64,000 bases of DNA from Flavobacteriales bacterium. GTDB lineage: Bacteria; Bacteroidota; Bacteroidia; Flavobacteriales; Flavobacteriaceae. The notes under the pieces were generated by a model, which made no database searches, was not told the DNA's origin, and was given only the letters and a program-made list of their open reading frames with translations. Shown piece by piece: positions 51,338-61,332 of the stretch; within the stretch, counting starts at the first letter, position 1, and each line of letters begins with the position of its first letter. The DNA is taken from assembly GCA_018335925.1 (NCBI GenBank), contig JAGXRF010000018.1:156643-220642 (forward strand). The letters run 5' to 3'. Position numbers and translations under genes: made by a program.

Positions 51338-52788
51338 AGATTTTACAAGACATATTATACAAAGTTCGTTTAGATGCAGTACAAGGATCTACTCAAGTAG
51401 CTGTTCGAAACCTACATTTCGATTCCAGAAAGGTAGGTTTGGATGATGTTTTTATTGCGATAAGAGGAGTTGGAGCGGATGGACATTTGTTTATTGAAAA
51501 AGCGGTTAATGCTGGTGCAATTGCTATTATTTGTGAAGAGTTCCCAACTATTTTAGTCAACGGAGTAACTTATGTAAAAGTGTCAGATAGTGCGGAAGCA
51601 TTGGCATGGATGGCATCTAATTATTATGACCAACCATCTACCAAATTAAAATTAGTTGGTATAACAGGTACCAACGGAAAAACAACCGTTGCCAGTTTGT
51701 GCTACCAGTTGTTTCAAAAAGCGGGTTATGTATGCGGACTGTTATCTACAGTAAAAGTAATGGTTGGCAACGAAACTTTTCCAGCCACCCATACCACCCC
51801 TGATCCGATTGCCATTAACCATTATTTAAATGAAATGGTACAGGCTGGTGTAACTTATTGCTTTATGGAAGTTAGCTCGCATGGTATTCAACAAAACAGA
51901 ATTACCGGATTAGATTTTGACGGAGCGGTATTTACCAATTTAACCCACGATCATTTAGATTATCACAAAACTTTTGCAGCTTATCGCGATGTTAAAAAAT
52001 CATTCTTTGATGGTTTGCCAAAAAACGCATTTGCATTAACCAATATTGATGATAAAAATGGGGGAGTAATGGTGCAAAATAGCAGAGCAAAAATTAAAAG
52101 CTATGCACTAAAGTCTTTTGCTGATTATAGAGGGCAAATTTTAGAAAGTCAACTTTCCGGATTGCTTCTTAAAATTAACGAGCAAGAAGTTTGGGTAAAA
52201 TTAATCGGTCAATTCAATGCCTATAACTTACTCGCAATTTATGGGATAGCCATCGAGTTAGGTATGACAGATTTGGAAGCTCTTCGATATTTGTCAGAAA
52301 TAGAGAGTGTATCCGGAAGATTTCAATATGTAATATCTCCAAACAAAATCACCGCAATTGTTGATTATGCCCATACCCCAGATGCCTTACAAAATGTGAT
52401 TGATACTATTAATGATTTACGAACAAAGAACGAAAGTTTTATCACCATTGTAGGATGTGGAGGAGATAGAGATAAAGTCAAAAGACCAGAAATGGCTGCT
52501 ATTGCAGCAAATGGAAGCACCCAAGTGATTTTAACTTCTGACAATCCAAGAACAGAAGACCCGATGCAAATTCTAAAAGAAATGGAAGCAGGAGTACCTC
52601 CGCAACATTTTAAAAAAGTGGTGAGTAATGTGGATAGAGAGCAAGCTATCAAGATGGCTTGTCAAATGGCAAAGCCATACGATATCATTTTAATTGCAGG
52701 AAAAGGACATGAAAACTATCAAGAAATCAATGGGGTTAAATACCCTTTTGACGACATGGAAATTGTAAAAAAATACCTGAACCAATAA
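51334..52788 (+). CDS. murE: UDP-MurNAc-tripeptide synthetase MurE
   Basis: Adds the third amino acid to UDP-MurNAc-L-Ala-D-Glu. The 484-residue ligase has the ATP loop GITGTNGKTTVASL, FMEVSSHGI and the specificity motif DNPRTEDP, which marks meso-diaminopimelate as the substrate. The start is GTG 51334, overlapping the ftsI stop (GTGA). Confidence 0.96.
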   Translation: MKILQDILYKVRLDAVQGSTQVAVRNLHFDSRKVGLDDVFIAIRGVGADGHLFIEKAVNAGAIAIICEEFPTILVNGVTYVKVSDSAEALAWMASNYYDQPSTKLKLVGITGTNGKTTVASLCYQLFQKAGYVCGLLSTVKVMVGNETFPATHTTPDPIAINHYLNEMVQAGVTYCFMEVSSHGIQQNRITGLDFDGAVFTNLTHDHLDYHKTFAAYRDVKKSFFDGLPKNAFALTNIDDKNGGVMVQNSRAKIKSYALKSFADYRGQILESQLSGLLLKINEQEVWVKLIGQFNAYNLLAIYGIAIELGMTDLEALRYLSEIESVSGRFQYVISPNKITAIVDYAHTPDALQNVIDTINDLRTKNESFITIVGCGGDRDKVKRPEMAAIAANGSTQVILTSDNPRTEDPMQILKEMEAGVPPQHFKKVVSNVDREQAIKMACQMAKPYDIILIAGKGHENYQEINGVKYPFDDMEIVKKYLNQ

Positions 52789-52797
52789 AACCAAACT

Positions 52798-54024
52798 ATG
52801 CTCTACTATTTATTTGAATATCTCGATAAAAACTTTGATATACCCGGAGCAGGTGTATTTCAGTTTATTACTTTCCGTTCCGGAATGGCAATTTTAATGT
52901 CGTTGATTTTGTCTACCATTTTCGGAAAAAGAATCATCGATTTTTTAAGAAACCAACAAGTAGGAGAATCTATACGTGAATTAGGCTTAGAAGGACAAGC
53001 CCAAAAAGCTGGGACCCCAACCATGGGTGGAATCATCATCATTTTTGCCACTTTGGTTCCGGTTTTGTTGTTTGCTAAAGTGGATAATATTTATGTGTTG
53101 CTGTTAATCATCACTACGCTCTGGATGGGAACCATTGGTTTTATTGATGATTACATCAAGATTTTTAAAAAAGATAAGAAGGGATTAAAGGGAATTTTTA
53201 AAGTAATAGGTCAAGTTGGTTTAGGGCTATTTGTAGGAAGCGTACTTTACTTTCACCCAGAAGTAACTGTACGTAAAGATACCATGAGAACCGATATTTT
53301 TTCAGAAAAAAGCAAAACCGAAGTAGTGGTTCAAAAAAATGAAAAATCCACTGCAACCACCATCCCTTTTACCAAAAACAACGAGTTAGATTATGCTTTG
53401 ATATTAAAGCCATTTACGGATAATTACCAATCTTGGGCATGGTTAATTTTTATTCCCGTGGTAATTTTTATTGTAACTGCGGTTTCCAATGCAGCCAATT
53501 TAACCGATGGGATTGATGGACTTGCAGCTGGTACATCTGCCATATCGGTCGTCACTCTCGGGATATTCACTTTTGTTTCCGGTAACATCATTTTTTCTAA
53601 TTATCTCAACATTATGTACATCCCAAATTCCGGAGAAATGACAGTGTTTATCTCAGCATTTACCGGAGCATTGGTTGGATTTTTATGGTACAATAGTTAC
53701 CCGGCTGCTGTTTTTATGGGAGATACCGGAAGTTTAACCATAGGTGGAATCATCGCAGTAATTGCAATTGCTATACGCAAAGAGTTATTGTTACCTGTGT
53801 TGTGCGGAATTTTTGTTGCCGAAAATTTATCTGTCATGATTCAGGTAGCTTATTTCAAATACACCAAAAAGAAATATGGCGAAGGGAGACGTGTGTTTTT
53901 GATGTCTCCTTTGCATCATCATTACCAAAAAAAGGGATACCATGAAAGCAAAATTGTCACCCGATTTTGGATTGTATCCATCCTATTAGCCATCCTATCT
54001 ATTGTGACATTAAAATTGAGATAA
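52798..54024 (+). CDS. mraY: Phospho-MurNAc-pentapeptide transferase MraY
   Basis: Attaches phospho-MurNAc-pentapeptide to undecaprenyl phosphate to form lipid I. The 408-residue membrane protein has about ten helices and motifs [48 protein letters not shown] and [25 protein letters not shown]. Roughly 45 extra residues around 155-200 ([20 protein letters not shown] and on) form a loop insertion absent from E. coli MraY but usual in Bacteroidota. Confidence 0.97.
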   Translation: MLYYLFEYLDKNFDIPGAGVFQFITFRSGMAILMSLILSTIFGKRIIDFLRNQQVGESIRELGLEGQAQKAGTPTMGGIIIIFATLVPVLLFAKVDNIYVLLLIITTLWMGTIGFIDDYIKIFKKDKKGLKGIFKVIGQVGLGLFVGSVLYFHPEVTVRKDTMRTDIFSEKSKTEVVVQKNEKSTATTIPFTKNNELDYALILKPFTDNYQSWAWLIFIPVVIFIVTAVSNAANLTDGIDGLAAGTSAISVVTLGIFTFVSGNIIFSNYLNIMYIPNSGEMTVFISAFTGALVGFLWYNSYPAAVFMGDTGSLTIGGIIAVIAIAIRKELLLPVLCGIFVAENLSVMIQVAYFKYTKKKYGEGRRVFLMSPLHHHYQKKGYHESKIVTRFWIVSILLAILSIVTLKLR

Positions 54025-54027
54025 ATC

Positions 54028-55416
54028 GTGCAAAATACTTTTCAACATAGCAAAAAAAATCCATCGTGGTATTCCGATGCAAAAGGACTATTAGTAGTCT
54101 TGGGTGCAGGAGAAAGCGGAGTGGGTACTGCTATATTGGGTAAAAAATTAGGCTATGAGGTTTGGGTTTCAGATGCTGGAAAGATTGCTGAAAAATACCA
54201 AAAAGTATTAAACGATTACCAAATTGATTGGGAGCATCAACAGCATAGCGTAGAAAAAATTATGCAAGCCCAAGTGGTAATGAAAAGTCCGGGCATACCA
54301 GAAAAAGTTGCCATTATTCAGCAATTGATGCAAGCGGGAATTCCGGTAATATCCGAAATTGAATTTGCAGGATATTTTACCAATGCTATTTGTATCGGTA
54401 TTACAGGAAGCAACGGGAAAACCACCACCACTTCCTTAACCTACCATTTGTTAAAAAGTGCAGGACTTAACGTTGGTTTGGGAGGAAACATCGGAAAAAG
54501 TTTTGCATGGCAAGTGGCAGAGCAAAATTATGAGATATATGTGTTAGAATTAAGCAGCTTTCAGTTAGATGGCATCGAAACATTTTGTCCACATATTGCA
54601 GTATTGCTCAATATTTCTCCAGATCATTTAGACAGATACCAATACCAAATGGATTTGTATATCCAAAGCAAGTTTAAAATTACACAAAACCAATCAGAGG
54701 AAGATTTTTTTATTTATGATGCGGATGATCCTATACTATCCGAATGGATTGCTAAATCAACAAGTAAAGCACAAAAAATACCTTTTTCACTGACCAAAAA
54801 ATTACAACAAGGAACTTATATAAACCAACAAAACATGGAAATCAACATCAATTCAGAAGAGCTTCAAATCGATACACAGTATGTAACATTGGAGGGTAAG
54901 CACAATTTAAAAAATGCGATGGCAGCTGCTTCGGTAGCACAACTGATGAAAATTAGAAAGCAAACAATTAGAGAGAGTTTGTCCAATTTTCAAGGGGTAG
55001 AGCATCGTTTGGAAAAAGTGTTGAAAATTCAACATGTACAATACATCAACGACTCAAAAGCAACCAATGTAAACGCTACTTTTTTTGCCCTAGAAAGCAT
55101 GACAACTCCAACAGTTTGGATAGTTGGTGGTGTAGACAAAGGGAATGACTATTCTGAGTTGGTGCCTTTAGTGATGGAAAAAGTAAAAGCCATTGTTTGT
55201 TTGGGGGTTGACAATAAAAAGATAATTGATGCTTTTGGGCATATTGTAGATATGATGGTAGAAGTGCAAAGCATGCAAGATGCGGTAAAAACTGCACAAC
55301 ATTTAAGCGAAAAAGGTGATACAGTATTATTGTCTCCTGCTTGTGCAAGCTTTGATTTATTTGAAAATTACGAAGACAGAGGAAATCAGTTCAAACGTGC
55401 AGTAAGAATGTTATAA
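54028..55416 (+). CDS. murD: UDP-MurNAc-L-alanine:D-glutamate ligase MurD
   Basis: The 462-residue ligase adds D-glutamate to UDP-MurNAc-L-alanine. Motifs: VVLGAGESGVGTAILGKKLGY, ITGSNGKTTTTSL (ATP loop), LELSSFQLDG, NISPDHLDRY, and NDSKATNVNAT with LLSPACASFDLFENYEDRG. The GTG start at 54028 gives about 20 residues before the Rossmann strand; no ATG lies closer in frame, so the start is uncertain. Confidence 0.95.
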   Translation: MQNTFQHSKKNPSWYSDAKGLLVVLGAGESGVGTAILGKKLGYEVWVSDAGKIAEKYQKVLNDYQIDWEHQQHSVEKIMQAQVVMKSPGIPEKVAIIQQLMQAGIPVISEIEFAGYFTNAICIGITGSNGKTTTTSLTYHLLKSAGLNVGLGGNIGKSFAWQVAEQNYEIYVLELSSFQLDGIETFCPHIAVLLNISPDHLDRYQYQMDLYIQSKFKITQNQSEEDFFIYDADDPILSEWIAKSTSKAQKIPFSLTKKLQQGTYINQQNMEININSEELQIDTQYVTLEGKHNLKNAMAAASVAQLMKIRKQTIRESLSNFQGVEHRLEKVLKIQHVQYINDSKATNVNATFFALESMTTPTVWIVGGVDKGNDYSELVPLVMEKVKAIVCLGVDNKKIIDAFGHIVDMMVEVQSMQDAVKTAQHLSEKGDTVLLSPACASFDLFENYEDRGNQFKRAVRML

Positions 55417-55426
55417 TCCGAAATCG

Positions 55427-56701
55427 ATGCTATTAATGAGCTATTTACGAAGATTAAGGGGAGACAAAACCATTTGGGTTTTGTTCGGCATTTTGTCGTT
55501 TTTCTCTTTAATTGCAGTGTATAGTTCCAGTACCAATTTGGCTTACACAGCATCAGGAGGTAGTCCGGCAAGTTATTTGGTAAAACACTTTGTCCATATC
55601 TGTTTAGGATTACTTTCTATGTATTGGATCCATCGAGTTCCTTATCATTATTGGAGAAAATTATCTTACTTACTTCTGCCTTTTTTCGGAGTGTTGTTGG
55701 TTTACACTTTGTTTAAAGGCACCCAAATTTCTGGAGCAAATGCGAGTAGATGGATACAAATTCCATTGGTTGGAATTTCATTCCAAACTTCTACGTTTGC
55801 CTTTGTATGTTTGATGATATATGTAGCAGGATATTTAACCAAAACCAGAGAAGAGCCAATTACTTTAAAACATTCTTTATTGTATTTATGGCTTCCGGTA
55901 TTTGCTACAATGGCATTGATTTTACCTGCCAATTTTTCTACAACAGCCATCATGTTTTCCATGGTGTTAATGTTGGTTTATATCGGAAATTATCCTTTAA
56001 AACAATTATTTACAGTTTTAGGATTTGGCTTGATATTGCTTCTTTTGTTTGTGTTAATTGCAAAAGCATTTCCAAATAAATTAACTAGCAGGGTAGATAC
56101 CTGGCAATCGAGAATAGAAAAGTTTGTAAAAAACGATGTACAAGAGGAGGAACAATACCAAGTTGAGCGAGCCAAAACTGCCATAGCAACGGGAGGAATT
56201 ACTGGCTTGGGACCAGGAAAATCGGTACAACGAAATTTTTTACCGCAATCTTCATCCGACTTTATTTATGCCATAGTGGTGGAGGAATACGGATTGGTTG
56301 GGGCTATCACACTTATAGCTGTTTATTTATTACTATTTGTTCGATTTTTATTGGCAGCACATAAGGCTAGAACTGCCTTTGGAAAACTCTTAGTAATCGG
56401 TTTAGGTTTTCCAATTATTTTTCAAGCATTAATAAATATGGGTGTGGCTGTAAATTTACTACCGGTTACAGGCCAGCCTTTGCCTTTGATTAGTGCGGGA
56501 GGAAGTTCTATTTGGGCAGCTTGCATTGCTTTGGGAATTATTTTGAATGTCACCAAAAAAGATGAAGAATTAGCAGAAGAGGAAAAAGAAAGCAAACTTC
56601 GTGAAGAAGCATTACAACGCTTAATTGACAAACAATTAGAAGAAGAGAAATTGGAAAGTGAAGTCAATCCGATGCAACCAATTTTAAACCAATCCAAATG
56701 A
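55427..56701 (+). CDS. ftsW: Septal peptidoglycan glycosyltransferase FtsW
   Basis: A 424-residue SEDS-family membrane protein that polymerises septal glycan strands together with FtsI. About ten helices are visible, with family motifs [34 protein letters not shown] and [27 protein letters not shown] charged cytoplasmic C-terminal tail of about 45 residues ([20 protein letters not shown]) is longer than in E. coli. It overlaps murG by 4 bases. Confidence 0.97.
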   Translation: MLLMSYLRRLRGDKTIWVLFGILSFFSLIAVYSSSTNLAYTASGGSPASYLVKHFVHICLGLLSMYWIHRVPYHYWRKLSYLLLPFFGVLLVYTLFKGTQISGANASRWIQIPLVGISFQTSTFAFVCLMIYVAGYLTKTREEPITLKHSLLYLWLPVFATMALILPANFSTTAIMFSMVLMLVYIGNYPLKQLFTVLGFGLILLLLFVLIAKAFPNKLTSRVDTWQSRIEKFVKNDVQEEEQYQVERAKTAIATGGITGLGPGKSVQRNFLPQSSSDFIYAIVVEEYGLVGAITLIAVYLLLFVRFLLAAHKARTAFGKLLVIGLGFPIIFQALINMGVAVNLLPVTGQPLPLISAGGSSIWAACIALGIILNVTKKDEELAEEEKESKLREEALQRLIDKQLEEEKLESEVNPMQPILNQSK

Positions 56702-57804
56702 GACCATATAAATTCATATTAAGTGGAGGAGGAACAGGTGGACATATTTATCCAGCCGTTGCCATTGCCAACGAATTAAAATTCCGTTACCCGGATGCAG
56801 AAATTTTATTTGTTGGGGCAAAAGATAAAATGGAAATGCAAAAAGTTCCGAAAGCAGGATACGAAATCAAAGGATTGTGGATTTCTGGATTGCAACGTAA
56901 ATTAACTTTTGATAATTTGATATTCCCGCTCAAACTGCTTAAAAGCATGTGGGATTCGTATTTTATATTAAAGAAATTTCAACCAAATGTAGTTATTGGT
57001 ACTGGTGGTTTTGCAAGTGGCCCTTTGCTAAAAGTTGCCAGCTTGATGCATCTTCCTACCATTATACAAGAACAAAATTCATTTCCGGGTATTACGAATA
57101 AGTGGTTAAGTAAATCTGCAAAATCTATTTGTGTTGCTTATGACGGAATGGAGCAATTTTTTCCGAAAGAAAAAGTAGTGTTAAGCGGCAATCCGGTTCG
57201 TCAGGATTTGTTGGATGTTTACCAAAAACAAGCCGATGCTACAGAATATTTTGCATTAGACTCTACCAAAAAAACTTTGTTGGTTTTGGGTGGAAGTTTA
57301 GGTGCCAGAAGAATAAACCAATTGATCGCATCGCATGCAGAATGGTTAAGAAGTAAAAATCTAGAAATAATATGGCAGTGTGGATCTTTATATTTTGAAA
57401 CCTATGTTGAATTTAACCAAAAGCCTTGTACCAAAGTTTTTGCTTTTATCGATCGTATGGATTTGGCTTATGCAGCAGCAGATATCATTATTTCCAGAGC
57501 AGGAGCTTCTTCCGTTTCCGAATTGGCTTTGGTTGGAAAGCCTGTTATTTTTATTCCATCACCTAATGTAGCAGAAGACCACCAAACCAAAAATGCCAAT
57601 GCCTTAGTAAACAAAAAGGCAGCATTGATGATTGCTGAAAAAAATTTAGAAGCAGAATTTAAAAATGTATTAGAGGGTTTACTTAATAATGAAGATAAAC
57701 AACTGAAATTAGGTAAAAAAATATACAATTTGGCAAAGCCTAACGCTACCAAAACCATAGTAGAAGAAATTGAAAAATGGTTGCCACAAGAGATAATTAA
57801 GTAA
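56698..57804 (+). CDS. murG: UDP-GlcNAc transferase MurG (lipid II synthesis)
   Basis: Transfers GlcNAc to lipid I. The 368-residue GT-B glycosyltransferase shows [20 protein letters not shown] at the N-terminus, [43 protein letters not shown] and [26 protein letters not shown]. It overlaps ftsW by 4 bases and is 1 base from murC. Confidence 0.97.
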   Translation: MRPYKFILSGGGTGGHIYPAVAIANELKFRYPDAEILFVGAKDKMEMQKVPKAGYEIKGLWISGLQRKLTFDNLIFPLKLLKSMWDSYFILKKFQPNVVIGTGGFASGPLLKVASLMHLPTIIQEQNSFPGITNKWLSKSAKSICVAYDGMEQFFPKEKVVLSGNPVRQDLLDVYQKQADATEYFALDSTKKTLLVLGGSLGARRINQLIASHAEWLRSKNLEIIWQCGSLYFETYVEFNQKPCTKVFAFIDRMDLAYAAADIIISRAGASSVSELALVGKPVIFIPSPNVAEDHQTKNANALVNKKAALMIAEKNLEAEFKNVLEGLLNNEDKQLKLGKKIYNLAKPNATKTIVEEIEKWLPQEIIK

Positions 57805-57805
57805 A

Positions 57806-59164
57806 ATGGAATTAAGAGACATTCAACAGGTTTATTTTTTAGGAATCGGAGGAATCGGAATGAGTGCCTTGGCTCGTTATTTTCAATTTTTAGGGAAAGA
57901 AGTAGCAGGATACGACAAAACCGCTACCAAATTAACCAAAGAGTTGGAAGTGTTACAAATGTCGATTACTTATGAAGAAGATGTGCAACAAATTCCAGCT
58001 ACTTTTTTAAACAAAAACAATACTTTAGTGGTTTACACTCCGGCAATCCCAAAGCAACACCCACAATTGGTTTATTTTCAAGAAAATCAATTTGAACTGC
58101 AAAAACGTTCAGAAGTTTTAGGAACTATTACCAAAGGGACCTATAGCTTTGCCGTTGCCGGAACCCATGGCAAAACTACTACGACTGCAATTTTAGGTCA
58201 TTTGTTGTATCAAGCCAAAACAGATGTAACCTGTTTTGTTGGAGGAATATTAGAACAATACCAAACCAATTTATTAGGAAATGGCAAAACTATTTCGGTA
58301 GTAGAAGCAGATGAATTTGACCGTTCTTTCTTAAGGTTACAACCAAACATGGCTTGCATTACATCGATGGATGCAGATCATTTGGATATTTACGAAACCA
58401 AAGAAAATTTTGAAAAAGCGTTTCAACAATTTGCTGCAAAAGTTTCTGAAAAAAACCATTTATTGGTTGCGGAACATGTGCCTTTACAAGGGTTAAAAGT
58501 AGGTTTTGAATCTACTTCAGATTTTTACATTCATCATATCGAAGTCAAAGATGGTTATCAATGGTTTGATTTTCAAACCCCAAAAGGTTTATTAAAACAA
58601 TTGACTTTTCCATTACCTGGTAAGCATAATTTGATGAATGCTGCCATGGCTGTTGGAATGTGCTTACAGTATGGAATAGAGGAAGATATAATTAAAAAAG
58701 CTTTGGCAAATTTTGCCGGAGTACAAAGAAGGTTTTCATTTCCAATCCGAACCCAAAATTTGGTGATGATTGATGATTATGCACATCATCCAACAGAAAT
58801 TAATGCGGTAACTCAAGCATTACAAATGTGGTTTCCTGATAAAACCAAAACAGTTGTTTTTCAGCCACATTTATTTTCCAGGACTAGAGATTTTATGGAG
58901 GATTTTGCAAAAGCATTATCTGTATTTGATCAGATTATTTTACTGGATATTTATCCTGCAAGAGAGTTACCGATTGAGGGAATTACTTCCCAAGCGTTAT
59001 TGCAGATGGTTTCCAACCCAAATAAACATTTAATTACTAAAAATGATTTGATCTCATTTTTACAAAAACAAAAATTAGAAGTTTTGGCAATTTTAGGAGC
59101 TGGTGACATAGGAGAAATGGTTACAGATATTGCAAATGCATTAAAGGATCACAAAAATGAATAG
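57806..59164 (+). CDS. murC: UDP-MurNAc:L-alanine ligase MurC
   Basis: The 452-residue ligase starts pentapeptide assembly. FLGIGGIGMSALARYFQ binds UDP-MurNAc, GTHGKTTTTAILG is the ATP loop, and VEADEFDRSFL, DADHLDIYET, IDDYAHHPTEI are family motifs. It overlaps ftsQ by 8 bases. Confidence 0.97.
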   Translation: MELRDIQQVYFLGIGGIGMSALARYFQFLGKEVAGYDKTATKLTKELEVLQMSITYEEDVQQIPATFLNKNNTLVVYTPAIPKQHPQLVYFQENQFELQKRSEVLGTITKGTYSFAVAGTHGKTTTTAILGHLLYQAKTDVTCFVGGILEQYQTNLLGNGKTISVVEADEFDRSFLRLQPNMACITSMDADHLDIYETKENFEKAFQQFAAKVSEKNHLLVAEHVPLQGLKVGFESTSDFYIHHIEVKDGYQWFDFQTPKGLLKQLTFPLPGKHNLMNAAMAVGMCLQYGIEEDIIKKALANFAGVQRRFSFPIRTQNLVMIDDYAHHPTEINAVTQALQMWFPDKTKTVVFQPHLFSRTRDFMEDFAKALSVFDQIILLDIYPARELPIEGITSQALLQMVSNPNKHLITKNDLISFLQKQKLEVLAILGAGDIGEMVTDIANALKDHKNE

Positions 59165-59906
59165 GTTAAAAAAATTACCGTGGTTAAGTATTCGGCTTTT
59201 TGGGATTTTGGTTCTCGGAATGTTTTTGTTTTCGTTCACCAAAAAACGTCATGAACTAAGAAATTTTGAAAAAGTTTTAATAGAAATTGACCATGATGAA
59301 ACATTGTTAATAACCGAAAACATGGTTAATAAATTGTTAATAGAAAATAATTTGCATGTTTCTAAGATGCTAAAAGAAAAAGTAGATTTGAATAGACTAG
59401 AAGTATTGTGTACAAAACACCCAATGCTTTTAGAATCAAACATATATAAAACCATCGATGGGAAGCTTGTAGTAAAAGTTCGACAAAAAAAACCTATTGC
59501 CCGCTTTCAAGTTCCTGGAGAGGTTCGTTATGTGTCTAATGATGCTTCTGAAATTCCGTTATCGGAAGTAGCAACGGCAAGAGTGCCAATGGTGGTGGGA
59601 GAAAAAAAATTGGTTTGGGACAAGGAAATGGTAGAGATGTTGGATTATATAGCCAATGATTCCTTTTTAAAACAGCATATAACCGCTGTAAAATTGGAAT
59701 CAGAACAACAAATTTATCTTCAAAACAGACATTATGATTTTGTAGTTGAATTTGGTTCATGGCACCAATATCAAAAAAAGTTTTTAAAATACAAAGCGTT
59801 TATTTTAAAAGCGAAAGAGGATAAAAGCATAGATAAGTTTGAAAAAATAAATTTGAAATTTCAGCAACAAGTTGTTTGCACAAATAAAATAGAGTATGGG
59901 ACATAG
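59157..59906 (+). CDS. ftsQ: Cell division protein FtsQ
   Basis: A 249-residue bitopic membrane protein with one helix at about residues 11-27 (IRLFGILVLGMFLFSF) and a periplasmic POTRA/FtsQ-like region (residues 30-230) with LEVLCTKHPMLLESNIYKTIDGKLVVKVRQKKPIARF. Its identity rests on this segment, its size and its place before ftsA. It overlaps ftsA by 11 bases. Confidence 0.9.
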   Translation: MNRLKKLPWLSIRLFGILVLGMFLFSFTKKRHELRNFEKVLIEIDHDETLLITENMVNKLLIENNLHVSKMLKEKVDLNRLEVLCTKHPMLLESNIYKTIDGKLVVKVRQKKPIARFQVPGEVRYVSNDASEIPLSEVATARVPMVVGEKKLVWDKEMVEMLDYIANDSFLKQHITAVKLESEQQIYLQNRHYDFVVEFGSWHQYQKKFLKYKAFILKAKEDKSIDKFEKINLKFQQQVVCTNKIEYGT

Positions 59907-61308
59907 TCATTTTACTACCACTTTTAATGCAATCGGATCCAATCAGGAACAATTGGCTGTGGGATTAGATATCGGAACCACCAAGATAGTTGCCATTATT
60001 GGTAAGAAAAATGAATTTGGTAAAATTGAAATTCTTGGAGTTGGTAATGCCAAAAGTTTAGGAGTGCAAAGAGGTGTTGTTAACAACATTACCAAAACCA
60101 TTGAGTCCATCCAGCAAGCAGTTGAACAAGCAGAGAATAGTTCAGGCTTAAAAATTAAAGAGGTAATGGTCGGAATTGCTGGTCAACACATCCGTAGCAT
60201 CCAACATTCCGATTACATCAGTCGTAACAATGCAGAAGAGGTAATTGATGAAAGAGATATTGAGTTATTAGTTTCGCAAGTTCAAAAATTGGCCATGCTT
60301 CCCGGAGAGGAAATCATACATGTATTGCCACAAGAATTTAAAATTGATGGCCATCAAGAAACCCATGAACCTATCGGAATGTACGGTTCTCGTTTAGAGA
60401 GTCACTTTCATGTGGTAGTTGGGCAATCGGCTTCTATTAAAAATTTAGGAAGATGTGTAAAAAGTGCTGGTATTGATTTATCCGGTATTACTTTAGAGCC
60501 AATTGCTTCTTCAGATGCGGTTTTGAGTAACGAAGAAAAAGAGGCAGGAGTTGCATTGATTGATATAGGAGGTGGAACTACCGATTTGGCAATTTTTAAA
60601 GATGGGATTATCCGACATACTGCAGTTATTCCGTTCGGTGGAAACATCATAACAGACGACATCAAAGAAGGATGTTCAATTATTGAAAAACATGCGGAAT
60701 TGCTTAAAGTAAAATTTGGTTCTGCTTGGCCGGGTGAAAATAAAGAAAATGAAATTGTATCCATTCCAGGATTAAGAGGTGGAGAGCCAAAAGAAATTTC
60801 TTTAAAAAATCTTTCAAAAATAATTCACGCTAGAGTGGTAGAAATTATTGAGCAGGTTTTTGCAGAAATCAAAGCGTATGGTTACGACAATCCAAAAAAG
60901 AAATTAATTGCAGGAATTGTTTTAACAGGTGGTGGTGCTCAATTAAAACACATCAAGCAATTGGTGGAGTATATTACAGGAATTGACACCAGAATTGGAT
61001 TTCCAAATGAGCATTTGGCAGGAAACTCTGATGAAGAATTTTCAAGTCCTATTTATGCAACCGCAGTAGGATTGGTAATCCAGAGTTTGAAAAACAATAA
61101 AATCAATGGAGCAGAATTGTTTCAGGAAGCTCCTAAAGAAGAAGTAAAACAAGAAACAGTGCAGGAAACCGAAATCGGAATTCCATCTGTAGAAGAAGAA
61201 AAAGAAATATTGCGTCAGAAAAATGAAGCATCTAACGAAAAAATCAAATCAAGATATTTTGATACCTTTTTCAATAAGTTGAAAGCATTTTTAGATAACG
61301 CAGAATAA
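59896..61308 (+). CDS. ftsA: Cell division protein FtsA
   Basis: A 470-residue actin-like protein that tethers FtsZ to the membrane. The ATPase signatures are VGLDIGTTKIVAIIGKK, IDIGGGTTDLAIFKDG and VLTGGGAQLKHIKQLVEY; HVLPQEFKIDGHQETHEPIGM is typical of FtsA. Acidic residues around 415-450 precede a C-terminal amphipathic helix (KSRYFDTFFNKLKAFLDN) suited to membrane binding. Confidence 0.97.
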   Translation: MGHSHFTTTFNAIGSNQEQLAVGLDIGTTKIVAIIGKKNEFGKIEILGVGNAKSLGVQRGVVNNITKTIESIQQAVEQAENSSGLKIKEVMVGIAGQHIRSIQHSDYISRNNAEEVIDERDIELLVSQVQKLAMLPGEEIIHVLPQEFKIDGHQETHEPIGMYGSRLESHFHVVVGQSASIKNLGRCVKSAGIDLSGITLEPIASSDAVLSNEEKEAGVALIDIGGGTTDLAIFKDGIIRHTAVIPFGGNIITDDIKEGCSIIEKHAELLKVKFGSAWPGENKENEIVSIPGLRGGEPKEISLKNLSKIIHARVVEIIEQVFAEIKAYGYDNPKKKLIAGIVLTGGGAQLKHIKQLVEYITGIDTRIGFPNEHLAGNSDEEFSSPIYATAVGLVIQSLKNNKINGAELFQEAPKEEVKQETVQETEIGIPSVEEEKEILRQKNEASNEKIKSRYFDTFFNKLKAFLDNAE

Positions 61309-61332
61309 TTAAGCAATTAAATACCCAAAAAT

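Noticed and set aside
51334..59164. Absence of murF and ddl from the cluster as a sign of rearrangement.
   Set aside because: To my knowledge Bacteroidota clusters of this type often lack them; the genes present are closely spaced with overlapping or nearly adjacent ends, without a gap or scar.
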